From the NCBI GenBank assembly GCA_023386955.1, contig JAEWIS010000039.1, positions 155,073 to 219,072 on the forward strand: DNA of 64,000 nt, in the 5' to 3' direction. The notes beneath the pieces were generated by a model. The model saw nothing but the letters and a program-made list of their open reading frames with translations, did not search any database and was not told where the DNA came from. How positions within the stretch are numbered: the first letter of the stretch is position 1; each line of letters starts with the position of its first letter. Below are positions 33,202-43,045 of the stretch, in pieces. The DNA is from Bacillota bacterium. GTDB lineage: Bacteria > Bacillota > Bacilli > Paenibacillales > NBRC-103111. Both the position numbers and the translations under genes were made by a program.

Positions 33202-34749
33202 CTATTTGCCGTAGCCCAGCGCCTGCAGCTGCTTTTGTGCGGAATCCAACAGTGTTTTATAATTCATGGTGGTTTCCAGCGTCTTCAAGAAGGCGTCATA
33301 TTCGCTGATAGGACGTTTGCCATATGCAAATTTGGTGAATTCCTCTTCGATAAAACGGATAGCATCCGCATGGTTATAGCCGTCGGGGGAGATCAGGAAC
33401 CCGTTCAGCGCCTTGATCCGCTCCTGCTTGTTGGCGAAATCAATATAACCGGATTGCGGTGCAAATTTCACCTGCAGGTAGCTGAGCTCGGGACGGCCTG
33501 TAAACTGGTACAACCAGGTATAACCCGCTTCCTTACCCATCAGCTCGGTAGGGACCACCTTCTCGCCCTCCAGGTTGAAGTGTTTGCCCTTCTGCCCGAA
33601 TTGCACCAGTTGGGAGCCTTCCTTGCCCGACACGTAATTCAACAGCTCGAATACCTTCTTCAGCTTGACCGGATCCTTCTCCAGCGTTTTCGGAAGCGCG
33701 AACAGCGCCCCGGCATTGCCGATGTCAAAGGAGCTTTCTATGGCACCCGCCGGTCCCTTGGGGGGAGCCAACTGAACCCATTGGGCGTTGGGATTGACCT
33801 TCTTGATCTGCTCCATAGGCTGGTCCTTGGCTATACTGGCCCAATCTGTATAGATAATGCCGGCCTGCCCCTTGATAGCCTTCTCCAAATGCTGGGTGCC
33901 GGTATTGGCCATCAATTCCGGATCTACAGATCCGCTTGCGATGAATTTGTTAATCATCGTGAGCGCATCCTTCATTCCCGGCTCATACAGGGAGTTCACG
34001 ATTTTCCCGTCCTTCACGTAGAATTCCGCGAAGTAGCCAACGCCATATCCGCCGAAGAAGGGAGCAAAGGTGCCCAGCTTGCCGCCGGTAAGACCGAAGG
34101 TATCCTTTTTGCCATTGCCGTCAGGGTCCTGCTCGGTGAAGGCCTTGGATACGGCCAGAAGCTCGTCATAGGTGGCCGGGGTTTGCAGCTTCAGCTTATC
34201 CAGCCAGTCCTTGCGAATCCAGAAGGTGGAGTACGGGATGGTCGGAGCTTTGGCAATGGCATATACCTTGCCGTCGAAGGTGGCCTTTTTGATACTATCC
34301 ACACCGATAAAATCCTTAACAGGCTTTAATTCTTTATCCAAATAGGGGGTCAGGTCCAAAAGCAGTCCCTGCTGGATGTACTGCTTGATTGCCGCTTTGT
34401 CCACCCCGAACAAGTCGGGGAAATTGCCAGAGGCCATACGCACGTTCAGCTGGTTCTTGTAATCATCGCCGGCAGCATACGCAGTCATGTTAATGTCCAC
34501 ATTCAGCGCTTTGTCCAGATCCTGCTTGATGAAATCCTTATCCGCTGCCGGCAGGCCGCTGGCATTCTGGATAATTTCCAGCTTCACCGGTTTTGACGGC
34601 TCTGCCGGAGCAGTGCTTGCCGAAGCGGCAGAAGATGCGCCAGTTGAGGGAGAATTGGCTGCCTGCTCGGAGCTGCTCCCGCAGCCGGCGGCCAGTGTTC
34701 CCAGGATGGCGGCAGACAGTAAGGCGGGACCCCATTTATTTTGACCCAT
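33202..34749 (-). CDS. Extracellular solute-binding lipoprotein (CUT1-type, LipO-like)
   Basis: A 515-residue secreted binding protein. Signal peptide with lipobox LAAGC (Cys at residue 23), then a Ser/Ala/Pro-rich linker and a family-1 solute-binding fold (TYDELLAVSKAFTEQDPDGNG near 190 is a typical marker). Start ATG 34749 with GAAGGGG. It follows the two permeases and should bring an oligosaccharide or sugar derivative to them. No ATPase gene is present, so a shared MsmX-type ATPase is expected. Confidence 0.92.
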   Translation of the reverse strand: MGQNKWGPALLSAAILGTLAAGCGSSSEQAANSPSTGASSAASASTAPAEPSKPVKLEIIQNASGLPAADKDFIKQDLDKALNVDINMTAYAAGDDYKNQLNVRMASGNFPDLFGVDKAAIKQYIQQGLLLDLTPYLDKELKPVKDFIGVDSIKKATFDGKVYAIAKAPTIPYSTFWIRKDWLDKLKLQTPATYDELLAVSKAFTEQDPDGNGKKDTFGLTGGKLGTFAPFFGGYGVGYFAEFYVKDGKIVNSLYEPGMKDALTMINKFIASGSVDPELMANTGTQHLEKAIKGQAGIIYTDWASIAKDQPMEQIKKVNPNAQWVQLAPPKGPAGAIESSFDIGNAGALFALPKTLEKDPVKLKKVFELLNYVSGKEGSQLVQFGQKGKHFNLEGEKVVPTELMGKEAGYTWLYQFTGRPELSYLQVKFAPQSGYIDFANKQERIKALNGFLISPDGYNHADAIRFIEEEFTKFAYGKRPISEYDAFLKTLETTMNYKTLLDSAQKQLQALGYGK

Positions 34750-34845
34750 GTTTGAACCCCTTCTTTCGTTGGTTTGGCCAAGCATTATGTCAACACGCCG
34801 GCGGGTAGAGAAATCTGTAGGCGCATATATCCCGCCGAAGCGCAT

Positions 34846-35706
34846 TCAACCTTTGACGGACCCGAGCAGCATACCGCGGGTAAAGTGCTTCTGCAGAAAA
34901 GGGTACACCAGAATGATGGGAAGGCTGGCCATCACTACCGCTGCCATCTGGAGAGTTTCCGTGGGCGTAATATTCTCGGCATTTTCCAGAGGCTGCTGGG
35001 TCTGCATGAGAATTTCCCGGACGATGACCTGCAGCGGAAACAGCTTGCGGTTTGTCACATACATAATCGCCTGGAAGAACTCATTCCAGTGACCGACCCC
35101 ATAGAACAGGCCAACCGTGACCATTACCGGCAGAGACAGGGGGACCACAATCTGCCAGAGAATCCGGAAATCGCTGGCGCCGTCGATTTTGGCCGATTCG
35201 AACAGCTCCTCAGGCAGCTGCTCCAGAAAGCTTTTGACAATCAGGATATTGAAGCTCCAAATCAGGTTCGGAATCATGAGGGCCCATATGGAATTCAACA
35301 GCCCGGAGGACTTCACCACCAGATAGGTGGGAATAAGGCCGCCGCCGAACAGCATAGTGAACACTACCATCAGCAGAAGGGCACTCCGTGCCGGCAAGCG
35401 CTTACGGCTCAGAGGATACGCCATCAGTACCGTGAAAATCATATTCAGGGCCGTTCCCAGGACCGTAATAAGAATGGTAATGGCCAAGGCATCCATCATG
35501 CCGGATTCGTGAATGAGCTTACTGTAAGCAGTAAAAGTGATTTCCTTCGGAATCAGCAGGAAGCCGCCGTTCTTCAAAACCTCGCTGATGGGCGTAATGG
35601 ATACGGAGACCACGTACAGCATGGGGAACAGGGCAGCCGCTCCGCATAGTGCCAGAAGGACGATAATGATACCGTTAAAGATACGGTCCTGTATGCCTCT
35701 TACCAT
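34846..35706 (-). CDS. Sugar ABC transporter permease (LplC/YtcP type)
   Basis: About 286 residues with six membrane helices and the EAA loop (ESAKIDGASDFRILWQIVVPLSLPV near residue 190) that contacts the ATPase. Ends with the family-typical QKHFTRGMLLGSVKG. The start at 35706 overlaps the upstream permease stop by 7 bp, so they are translationally coupled; the longer frame to 35838 is antisense-like. Confidence 0.93.
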   Translation of the reverse strand: MVRGIQDRIFNGIIIVLLALCGAAALFPMLYVVSVSITPISEVLKNGGFLLIPKEITFTAYSKLIHESGMMDALAITILITVLGTALNMIFTVLMAYPLSRKRLPARSALLLMVVFTMLFGGGLIPTYLVVKSSGLLNSIWALMIPNLIWSFNILIVKSFLEQLPEELFESAKIDGASDFRILWQIVVPLSLPVMVTVGLFYGVGHWNEFFQAIMYVTNRKLFPLQVIVREILMQTQQPLENAENITPTETLQMAAVVMASLPIILVYPFLQKHFTRGMLLGSVKG

Positions 35707-36659
35707 ATTCCTTCCCCCCACCGCTTGGCAATTGAATTGGAGACCAGCACCAAAATCATGCCGATGCCTGATTTGAACAGGCCCACTGCGGATGCCAGGC
35801 TGAAGTTCATCTGCTGCAGCCCCGTCCGGAATACCCACGTATCCAGAATATCTGCTACCGGATAAACATGAATATTGTACATAATGTAAATTTGCTCGAA
35901 GCCCGCGTCCAGAACCTGCCCCAGCCGAAGAATGAACAGCATAATGAAGACGCTGCGGATGCCGGGCAGTGTGATGTGATAAATCATCCGGAGCCTGCCT
36001 GCTCCGTCGATGGAGGCCGCTTCATACAGGGTCGGGTCAATACCTGCCATCGCAGCCAGATAAATAATGGCGCCCCACCCGAAATTCTGCCAGATATCTG
36101 ATGCGACCAGTACCGACCGGAAGGTTTCGGTGGAGGTGAGGAAGGCGATTGGAGTGCCGCCCAAGGTGGCGATCCACTTATTCACCAGACCCGACGATTG
36201 GGAAAAAAGGGCCAGCATCATACCGTAAATGATGACCCACGAGAGAAAATGGGGCATATACGTTAAGGTTTGCACCACGGACTTGAACCATTTCACCCGG
36301 CATTCATTCAGCATCAGGGCAAACAGAATAGGCGGGAATATGCCAAATACCAGCTTATAGAGACTGATGAGGAGGGTATTACCGAATAGCTGGGAGAAAT
36401 AGGGGGATTCAAAAAATGTGAGAAAATGCTTGTTCCACGGGTCAGCCCATGGACTGCGGAGAATGCCGTCCAGGATGCTGAAATCCTTGAATGCAATGAC
36501 CACTCCATACATGGGAATGTACTTGAACCAAATGTAATAGACCACGCCGGGCAGGAGCATCAGATACAACGCCTTGAACTGCCAGGCCCGTTTCAGAACC
36601 CGGGCCACTGCGCCCGTCCGGATGGCGGCTTGCTGCTGAATGGGGATATGCTGGTCCAT
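35700..36659 (-). CDS. Sugar ABC transporter permease (LplB/YteP type)
   Basis: A 319-residue permease with six helices after a cytoplasmic N-terminus; early LPGVVYYIWFKYIPMYGVVIAFKDF is characteristic of the LplB family, and the EAA loop is YEAASIDGAGRLRMIYHITLPG near residue 210. First gene of the transporter operon, with a CcpA-controlled promoter upstream. Confidence 0.93.
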   Translation of the reverse strand: MDQHIPIQQQAAIRTGAVARVLKRAWQFKALYLMLLPGVVYYIWFKYIPMYGVVIAFKDFSILDGILRSPWADPWNKHFLTFFESPYFSQLFGNTLLISLYKLVFGIFPPILFALMLNECRVKWFKSVVQTLTYMPHFLSWVIIYGMMLALFSQSSGLVNKWIATLGGTPIAFLTSTETFRSVLVASDIWQNFGWGAIIYLAAMAGIDPTLYEAASIDGAGRLRMIYHITLPGIRSVFIMLFILRLGQVLDAGFEQIYIMYNIHVYPVADILDTWVFRTGLQQMNFSLASAVGLFKSGIGMILVLVSNSIAKRWGEGIW

Positions 36660-36723
36660 TTGCTGTCACCTCTTCTTCCAGGTTAGCTCTGCCGTTTAGC
36701 AGTCCTTCCTACGGACGCTTGAT

Positions 36724-36779
36724 TTGGCTGCGCTTTCAAATCTGTATCCGTAGTATACCAACCAGAAAGCGTTTGCAAT
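36724..36779 (-). promoter_or_regulatory. promoter of the transporter operon with cre sites
   Basis: On the minus strand ATTGCA, 16-bp spacer, TATACT (36757-36752). TTGAAAGCGCAGCCAA (36739-36724) matches the CcpA cre consensus WTGNAANCGNWNNCWW at every fixed position and lies just after the start of transcription; a weaker cre-like CAGAAAGCGTTTGCAA (36763-36778, plus strand) overlaps the -35. Expected result is catabolite repression by preferred sugars. Confidence 0.7.
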
Positions 36780-36842
36780 ATGCAGTGAACATGTCAAAAT
36801 AGGCTGTAAACTTGCCGGGTTTTGAACCGGACACGGTCGCAA

Positions 36843-36889
36843 GGAAAAAAGCCGCTTCCCCGCCGCAGTTCGATGCAGCAGGAAGCGGC
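36843..36889 (-). terminator. terminator of the histidine kinase gene
   Basis: GCCGCTTCC (36851-36859) pairs with GGAAGCGGC (36881-36889); the U-run on the minus strand follows the kinase stop by about 70 nt. It separates the two-component genes from the transporter operon. Confidence 0.85.
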
Positions 36890-36919
36890 TTTTATTGTTA
36901 ACGGCTTGCCAGGACCGGT

Positions 36920-38740
36920 TTAGGCCGGGCCCTCCTCATCCTCCCGCTCATGCAGACGCAGGGTGCTCTCCCCCACCATTCCGTCCGCCGGACGTACTGG
37001 CAGCCGGACCGCCACTACCGTTCCCTTCCCCGGTACGCTGCGGATGCGGAGCCCCCACGGCTCTCCGAAGTGCAGCCGCAGCCGGTCATGCACATTGTTC
37101 ACTCCGATCCCGGTGAACCTGTCCGCCATGGGCTTGCCGTTGCGGGCTTCCCGAAGCAGCTGGAGCTGCTCCCGGTCCATCCCCACTCCGTTATCACGGA
37201 TGTAGAAGACCAGCTTACCGCCCTTTACCCGGCTGCGGATACGGATTTCACAGATCCGGCCCGAAGGGACGATGCCGTGGAAAATCGCATTTTCCACTAA
37301 GGGCTGCAGCGTCAGCTTCAGAATGGCCAGGTTCAGGGTGTCCGTTTTCACCTGGTTGATAAAGATAAATTTGTCCCCATAGCGCATGCGCTGAATCTGC
37401 AAATACCGGACTAGACCGTCCAGCTCCTCCTCTACCCGGACAAATTCAGTGGTGCGGTCGAAGGTAAGCTTCAATAACCCCACCAGGGACCGGATCGTCT
37501 CCTTCACGTCGCCGGTTCGCTGCTGGCGGGCCAGGCTGCCGATGCATGCCAGCGTATTGTACAGGAAGTGCGGGGCAATCTGGCTTTGCAGCACCTTCAG
37601 CTCCAGCTCCTGCTTGCGGCGGTCCATCTCCCGGGTTTCCTCCAGAAGCCCCTGAATCCGCCCCATCATACTATTGAAGCTGGCTGCCAGCCGTCCGATC
37701 TCATCATTGCGCCTGATGCTGATCGTGGGAATCACCTCCATATCCTGAACCCGGTCCATCCGCGAGGCCAACAGCCGGATCGGACGGGTGAAGAAACGCG
37801 ACATGATGAAGGCCGTTACGAACAGCACCACCAGCATAACCAGCGCCACCGTCTTATAATCGTTCAGAAGCACAGAGACATTCTGATAGAAATAGCTTTC
37901 CTTAATAAAAAAGATTAGCGACCAGCCCATCCGGTTTTGCCCGGACTTCAGGGTAACCAGCCTTCCTGCAGGACCGTCATAGTGACTGGTCCCTGTTGGC
38001 AAATCGTATACGTCACGAAGAAAGGACTCCGGCAGCACCGTTGCAAATTCCTTCGGCTTGGACGGCAGCAGATCCGTCTGATTGTCGTAAGCCACCACCT
38101 GGCCTTGGCTGGATATCAGCACGAAGGTCTGGTTCTCCGGCTTGACCTCCGATACCTTGCGCACCAGCTTCTCCAGATCCAGCTCCACCACCGCCACCCC
38201 TGCGCTGCGGTTCATCGGGTCGAGCATCTGGCGGGCAATGGCCACCGTGTAGCCCGACTGGGGCGAGCTGTAGGGCTGACTGACAACGGAGGAGTAGCTC
38301 TCCTTGGCCAGCTCATAGAGGCCGGGGAGCATTGGATTGCCCAGCACCTCATAATACACCTGAGAACTGCTGTACACCCGTCCCTCACCGGTGACAATAT
38401 ACAGAGTCTTCACAATGGTGCTGTTATTCTCCGCCGCGGATCGCAGAAAACCTTCCACCTGTCCGGCCTCCGGGGACTCCAGTAAGCCGGTCTGGGAGGA
38501 GAGAAGCAGAAGAATATTCTGGCCGTTATCCAGATACGTATCCAAAAACTGGTTGGTCCGCACCATCAGTGTCTGGGCATCATCCACAATCTGGTTCTTG
38601 AACAGCCGGGAGGCCCGCTGATAGTTCATTCCCGCCAGCAGCGCAAACATAAGAAAGGTGACCGCAAAGAAGAGCATAAATTGCTTCGTGGCCATGCTTC
38701 TGCCTGTCACCCAATGAAGAAGCCGTTGCAAGCGCATCAT
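36920..38740 (-). CDS. Sensor histidine kinase, YesM type
   Basis: A 606-residue membrane kinase: transmembrane helix at 20-40, a large extracellular Cache-like sensor (about 45-285), a second helix near 295-315, HAMP (about 315-370), His-kinase box QSIAPHFLYNTLACIGSLARQ near 390, N-box LQPLVENAIFHGI and G-box FTGIGVNNVHDRLRLHFG. This HPK class 8 architecture pairs with AraC-type response regulators and senses extracellular sugars or binding-protein complexes. Its start overlaps the regulator stop by 4 bp (ATGA). Confidence 0.94.
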   Translation of the reverse strand: MMRLQRLLHWVTGRSMATKQFMLFFAVTFLMFALLAGMNYQRASRLFKNQIVDDAQTLMVRTNQFLDTYLDNGQNILLLLSSQTGLLESPEAGQVEGFLRSAAENNSTIVKTLYIVTGEGRVYSSSQVYYEVLGNPMLPGLYELAKESYSSVVSQPYSSPQSGYTVAIARQMLDPMNRSAGVAVVELDLEKLVRKVSEVKPENQTFVLISSQGQVVAYDNQTDLLPSKPKEFATVLPESFLRDVYDLPTGTSHYDGPAGRLVTLKSGQNRMGWSLIFFIKESYFYQNVSVLLNDYKTVALVMLVVLFVTAFIMSRFFTRPIRLLASRMDRVQDMEVIPTISIRRNDEIGRLAASFNSMMGRIQGLLEETREMDRRKQELELKVLQSQIAPHFLYNTLACIGSLARQQRTGDVKETIRSLVGLLKLTFDRTTEFVRVEEELDGLVRYLQIQRMRYGDKFIFINQVKTDTLNLAILKLTLQPLVENAIFHGIVPSGRICEIRIRSRVKGGKLVFYIRDNGVGMDREQLQLLREARNGKPMADRFTGIGVNNVHDRLRLHFGEPWGLRIRSVPGKGTVVAVRLPVRPADGMVGESTLRLHEREDEEGPA

Positions 38741-40302
38741 CCTTTTTTGTAGAAAGTGGGGGACACGCCCGTATACTGCCGGAAGGTTGCCGTGAAGTAC
38801 CGGTAGCTGGGGATGCCTACAGCATTCCCTACCTCATACACCCGCATGGTCGTGTTTTGCAGGAGCCCGATGGCCTTCTCCATCCGCTGCTGTGTCACGT
38901 AGTCGTTGAAGGAGCTGCCCGTCTCTATCCGGAACAACCGGCTTAAATAATGAGAGCTTAGCCCCACCTGCTTCGCCACGGAGACCAGGGTCAGAGACTG
39001 GTCCAGATGCTCCCGGATGTAGCGCTGGGCATCGGCAATCTCCTTGCGCAGCTTGCGCTTGGCCCCCTTGTCGGTCATGTCCGGCTTCAGCATATGGAGC
39101 AGAACAGCGGTAAGCTCATCGATGCTCCCTGCTTCCGTGCAAGCCCTGGCTGCATCATCCCACAGCCCCTCCGTCCCGTCCGCCCCGCGCCGCTGCCGCA
39201 GCTGAAGAGAGGCCCAGCTCTGCAGAGCTGCAGGATGCAGCCGGTTGGCAAACGCCCACTTGCCCAGCTCCTCCCGGATAAAGGCGAGAAGCCGCTCCGT
39301 GTCGGGAAGAGAGGCAACAAGCTTGTCCAGCACCGCCATCGATTCTCCGGGACCCTTGCCCTTCTCCGCGCCTCCCGGAAAAATCCGCCCCTCCGGCTCA
39401 TAGAAGGCATCCAACGGCTTTTCTGACAGCAGCCGGAACTGCTCCACTGCCTCCTCCTCCGTCTCAGCCGGGCCTGGAGCCGTCACTGCATAAATCCGGA
39501 GGGCGCCATTCAAATAGCTAAGCTCCTCCTCCAGGCGGTCTGCCAGCCGAATAAGATCCTCCGCTTCGCGTCTGGCATCCGCCGCCCCGCCGTCCTCTGC
39601 CTCCCTTGCTTCCGCACCCGAAACCAGAAGGTAAATTCCTTCCCCGGCAGCAGCCCACCGGAGGGGCATACCGTTATGCTCCAGCTCAATCAGATATTCC
39701 TCCACCTCCCGCAGCCCGAGAAGGCGAAGCTCCCGCTTCAATTCCACATGCAGGGCGCAGCTTCGCAAGGGCGGCTTCAGTCCGTATAGCCGCTTCAACA
39801 TGTGCAGCAGCTCTGTTTTCTGTCCATCCTTACCGGATGCCCCTGCCTGGGCCAGTACCTTGGACAGCTCCCAGCGCTTTGCCTCCGCCTCCTTGGTGGA
39901 AAGCAGCCGTTGCCGTTCATGGGCCTGCCGGGCTTTGGAGAGGGCACGGACAATATCCGGGTCATCCATTTCCACCTTGATCAAATATTCCACAGCCCCA
40001 AGCTGAATAGCCTCCCGGGCGTAGTCGAATTCGGAGTGGCAGGTGAGCAGAATCACCTGGAGGGCGATGCCTTCCTCCCGCAGGCGGCGGAACAGCGTAA
40101 TGCCATCCATAATCGGCATGGTGATATCGGTTATTACTACATCCGGGGCCCGTTCGCGGCAGAAGCGCAGCGCCATCTCCCCATTCTCCGCTTCGCCGGC
40201 AAGCCGGAACCCATGGGCCGCCCAATCGAACAGCCGCAGCTCCTCCCTGAGCGGAAGCTCATCATCGACAATCAGGACATCCAAGAGCCGCTCCTTCGTC
40301 AC
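38737..40302 (-). CDS. Response regulator with AraC output domain, YesN type
   Basis: A 521-residue regulator. Receiver domain at residues 1-125 with phospho-acceptor Asp in PDVVITDITMPIMDG and the acidic pair VDDE; a central helical region of unknown function; AraC double HTH at about 420-520 (LTLVSVAKQVGLSSHYLSRLF and VYEVGNAVGIPSYRYFTATFRQYTG). Start is a GTG at 40302 with GGGGGCGG upstream. It likely activates the downstream transporter operon. A cre site and a LacI-type operator lie upstream. Confidence 0.93.
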   Translation of the reverse strand: MTKERLLDVLIVDDELPLREELRLFDWAAHGFRLAGEAENGEMALRFCRERAPDVVITDITMPIMDGITLFRRLREEGIALQVILLTCHSEFDYAREAIQLGAVEYLIKVEMDDPDIVRALSKARQAHERQRLLSTKEAEAKRWELSKVLAQAGASGKDGQKTELLHMLKRLYGLKPPLRSCALHVELKRELRLLGLREVEEYLIELEHNGMPLRWAAAGEGIYLLVSGAEAREAEDGGAADARREAEDLIRLADRLEEELSYLNGALRIYAVTAPGPAETEEEAVEQFRLLSEKPLDAFYEPEGRIFPGGAEKGKGPGESMAVLDKLVASLPDTERLLAFIREELGKWAFANRLHPAALQSWASLQLRQRRGADGTEGLWDDAARACTEAGSIDELTAVLLHMLKPDMTDKGAKRKLRKEIADAQRYIREHLDQSLTLVSVAKQVGLSSHYLSRLFRIETGSSFNDYVTQQRMEKAIGLLQNTTMRVYEVGNAVGIPSYRYFTATFRQYTGVSPTFYKKG

Positions 40303-40331
40303 ATCCGCCGCCCCCTTTGTTTCCCACTATA

Positions 40332-40347
40332 ATGTAAGCGTTTTATT
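40332..40347 (+). promoter_or_regulatory. cre site at the response-regulator promoter
   Basis: ATGTAAGCGTTTTATT matches the CcpA cre consensus with one mismatch. It covers a probable promoter (TATAGT on the minus strand at about 40333-40328) 30 bp before the regulator start, so the two-component system should be under catabolite repression too. Confidence 0.6.
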
Positions 40348-40446
40348 GCAATTATTGTAGCATATTCTCCCCGGGACGGTTATGCAGAAAATCGTAAATA
40401 GTATCCTCCAATCAAGCTATATGCCCCATTCTATCCCAAGTTGATG

Positions 40447-40460
40447 TTTACTCGAGTAAA
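40447..40460. promoter_or_regulatory. LacI-type operator O3
   Basis: Third exact copy of TTTACTCGAGTAAA, about 145 bp upstream of the response-regulator gene and 70 bp past the stop of the efflux adaptor gene. It ties the two-component system to the same LacI repressor as the FAD oxidoreductase. The rest of 40303-40531 shows nothing else clear. Confidence 0.75.
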
Positions 40461-40531
40461 TTCTATTGAAGTTTTTCCCCCTCCGGATAAGCCCTCCAGA
40501 GGGGGATTACATTCGCTATTGGGGGATCGCC

Positions 40532-41623
40532 TTACGGCAGCACTACAACATCTCCTGCTTGCAGCCCTTCCACAATCTCCACTTTTTCCGGTGTTTCCAT
40601 ACCGATTTTCACCGGTTTTTTCTCCGTCTGGCCGCTGCCCTTGTCCAGAAGCACGGAGGTAGTGCCTCCCTCACGGACAACCGCCATAGCCGGAATTACC
40701 AGCGCATCCTCCTTACGTTCTGTTTCAATCTCACCGCTTAAGGACAATCCGGCAATCAGATATTCGCTTTTTTCCAGGGAAATAATGACCTCGAACTGGG
40801 CCAGCTGATTCAGCGTGTTTTCGTCCGTACCCGTCTTGGCAAATTTGGACACCTTCTCCACCTTGCCCTTCAGGGTCATATCCTTCACTGCCGTAAGCTT
40901 AACCCCTACAGCCATGCCGGGTTTGATCCGGAACACATCGGCCTCGCCTACCAGTGCAAGCATCTGGAGCTGGTCCAGCTGCACGATTTTGCCGACATAC
41001 TGGTTCTCCGTCAGCGCATGGGGGCGTTTGGCCGAGCTTTCATACAGGAAAATCCCCGACACGGGAGACTGGTACTCCGCCGCGGCAAGCCGCTTGCGCT
41101 TCTCTACCAGTGCCTTGCGCTGCAGATCCAGGTTCACGTCCGTCAGCTGCCGGTTCAGCTTAGCCGTCTCTCTGGAGGTCAGCGCATCCACCCGCTCCGT
41201 CTCACTGGTGCCCGTGCCCATAGCCGTCTCCTTCACATCGCCGGCATAACGGGCCAGCTCTGATTCCAGCTCGGTTTTGCGGATAGCGGCCTCTTCTTTT
41301 TGAATCTCCGTCTGCAGGTCGGAGCCGTCCATCTTAAACAGCACATCTCCTTCCTGCACCTGCTGGCCATCCGTTGCCATCCATGCCGATACCCGCGACC
41401 CGAAGGGTGCATAGATCATGGTTTCCTGCTGGTACAGGGATTTCCCCTTTACCTCTACCTTATTAACAAGGGTCTCCTTAGCTGCCGTAAACACAATGGC
41501 CTGCTGTGCACCGGCCGGGTTCACCTGGGGTGCAGGATGGGATTGTATGTATAAGACCGCACTTATGCCGATCAGAACAAGTCCTAGAATGATCCATTTG
41601 ATTTTTTTGCGTATGTTCTTCAT
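40532..41623 (-). CDS. Efflux transporter periplasmic adaptor (HlyD/MacA family, YknX-like)
   Basis: A 363-residue membrane-fusion protein: N-terminal anchor helix (9-28), half-lipoyl motif APFGSRVSAWMATDGQQVQEGDVLF, a coiled-coil hairpin (about 100-175) and a beta-barrel with YQSPVSGIFLY. Works with the adjacent FtsX-type permease and ATPase to export an antimicrobial or lipid-like substrate (family knowledge; the real substrate is unknown). Last gene of the operon. Confidence 0.9.
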   Translation of the reverse strand: MKNIRKKIKWIILGLVLIGISAVLYIQSHPAPQVNPAGAQQAIVFTAAKETLVNKVEVKGKSLYQQETMIYAPFGSRVSAWMATDGQQVQEGDVLFKMDGSDLQTEIQKEEAAIRKTELESELARYAGDVKETAMGTGTSETERVDALTSRETAKLNRQLTDVNLDLQRKALVEKRKRLAAAEYQSPVSGIFLYESSAKRPHALTENQYVGKIVQLDQLQMLALVGEADVFRIKPGMAVGVKLTAVKDMTLKGKVEKVSKFAKTGTDENTLNQLAQFEVIISLEKSEYLIAGLSLSGEIETERKEDALVIPAMAVVREGGTTSVLLDKGSGQTEKKPVKIGMETPEKVEIVEGLQAGDVVVLP

Positions 41624-41677
41624 CTGACGCTTTCTCCCTTCAATCTGAAAATAACTTGGCCCTGCCCTTGCTGCTTC

Positions 41678-43045
41678 CTAATCCCGCTTAATGGCCGTCA
41701 GTGCATCGGTTCTAGAGGCGCTCACCGCCGGATAAAGTCCGGACAGCACCCCGGTCATAATCGCGAAGATCATCCCGGTCAGGATGGTGAGAGGGGGGAT
41801 AAAGATCATCGGCGATTTGTCCTCGGATACGGACATAATCAGCACATTGAGCCCCCAGACTACCCAATAGGAAAACACAATGCCCAGCAATCCTCCCAAC
41901 AGTCCAGTCAGCGCAGCCTCCACAATAAACATGTTGCGGATTTGCGCCAGATTCGCTCCCAGCACCTTCATGATACCAATCTGCCGGCGCCGCTGGTAGG
42001 TGGACATGGTCATGGCCACGATAATGGAAATGGAGGCAATAATCAGAATGAAGACACCGATACCCATAGCGACCATCTTGATAATGGCGAACTGCTCGGC
42101 CACCATTTCCCGCTGATTCAGATTAGTTCGTGTATTGACCCGCAGCCGCTGAATCTGCTTCTCCACCGATTCAACCACATCCTGGCTGTCTACCTTGACA
42201 GTAGCTGTTCCATAGCTTTCCGTGGAGCTGGCGGTCACCGTTTTGTTCTCATTCAACTGCTCTTGAAGCATCTGCATGGTTTCTATGGAGACATATATCT
42301 TCTTGTCGTATTGAGCATTATCCGCATTGGTTCCCTGAGGCAGCTTAAGGATACCGGCCACTCTGAGCGGCGTGCTGGTCCGCGTCTTCCCCGTATTGCC
42401 TACCTGCGTCTTGAATTGAAGCTGCTTTTGATACAACTCGGTGGGGGTTTTTTGCAGCTTCCGGTACTGGTCCATCAGATCCTTATCATACGGATTCCGG
42501 GAAATCTGCTCCATCAGATTATCCATCGTCACCGGATCGTTAAGCCCCAGAGTCGCTCCGTAATTTAACACAATGGCCCCCTGTGTATCCACAGGTCCCC
42601 CTTGGGCAAAGGTATGGCCAAACTGCGTCAGGGAATCCAGGTTCGTACCGATTACCTGCACATAGGAATTCCGGTTGTCATTGGTCACCATCTGCATATA
42701 ACCCATTTCCTCGAATGGGGCCGCTGCGGAAACATGGGGGAATTGGCGGATGAGATCCAGCTTCTGCTTCGTCAGCTTGCCCTGCTCCAGCATTTCGGCA
42801 CTGATCCTGGAGCCTCCCGTTGATCCCGGCGCCGATACTCCGGCGTTGGCCGTTACCGTAATTTCATCCATTTTGAAAAACTGGTTCATTTCCTTTTCCG
42901 TATACTTCTGGGCGGAATCCCCTACGCTCATGGCCACCACAATGGCGGCACAGCCGATGGAGATCCCGGCCGCACACAGCCCCGTAACTACCTTGCGGCG
43001 TTTCACCTGATCCCAGGATAACCGCAATATATCGCTGATTCTCAT
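41678..43045 (-). CDS. ABC transporter permease, MacB/FtsX type
   Basis: A 455-residue permease with one helix near the N-terminus, a large extracellular MacB-PCD-like domain (about 45-310) and three C-terminal helices; the segment TYQRRRQIGIMKVLGANLAQIRNMF is the FtsX coupling loop. The ATG overlaps the ATPase stop by 4 bp. Best matched to the YknZ/MacB class. Confidence 0.9.
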   Translation of the reverse strand: MRISDILRLSWDQVKRRKVVTGLCAAGISIGCAAIVVAMSVGDSAQKYTEKEMNQFFKMDEITVTANAGVSAPGSTGGSRISAEMLEQGKLTKQKLDLIRQFPHVSAAAPFEEMGYMQMVTNDNRNSYVQVIGTNLDSLTQFGHTFAQGGPVDTQGAIVLNYGATLGLNDPVTMDNLMEQISRNPYDKDLMDQYRKLQKTPTELYQKQLQFKTQVGNTGKTRTSTPLRVAGILKLPQGTNADNAQYDKKIYVSIETMQMLQEQLNENKTVTASSTESYGTATVKVDSQDVVESVEKQIQRLRVNTRTNLNQREMVAEQFAIIKMVAMGIGVFILIIASISIIVAMTMSTYQRRRQIGIMKVLGANLAQIRNMFIVEAALTGLLGGLLGIVFSYWVVWGLNVLIMSVSEDKSPMIFIPPLTILTGMIFAIMTGVLSGLYPAVSASRTDALTAIKRD

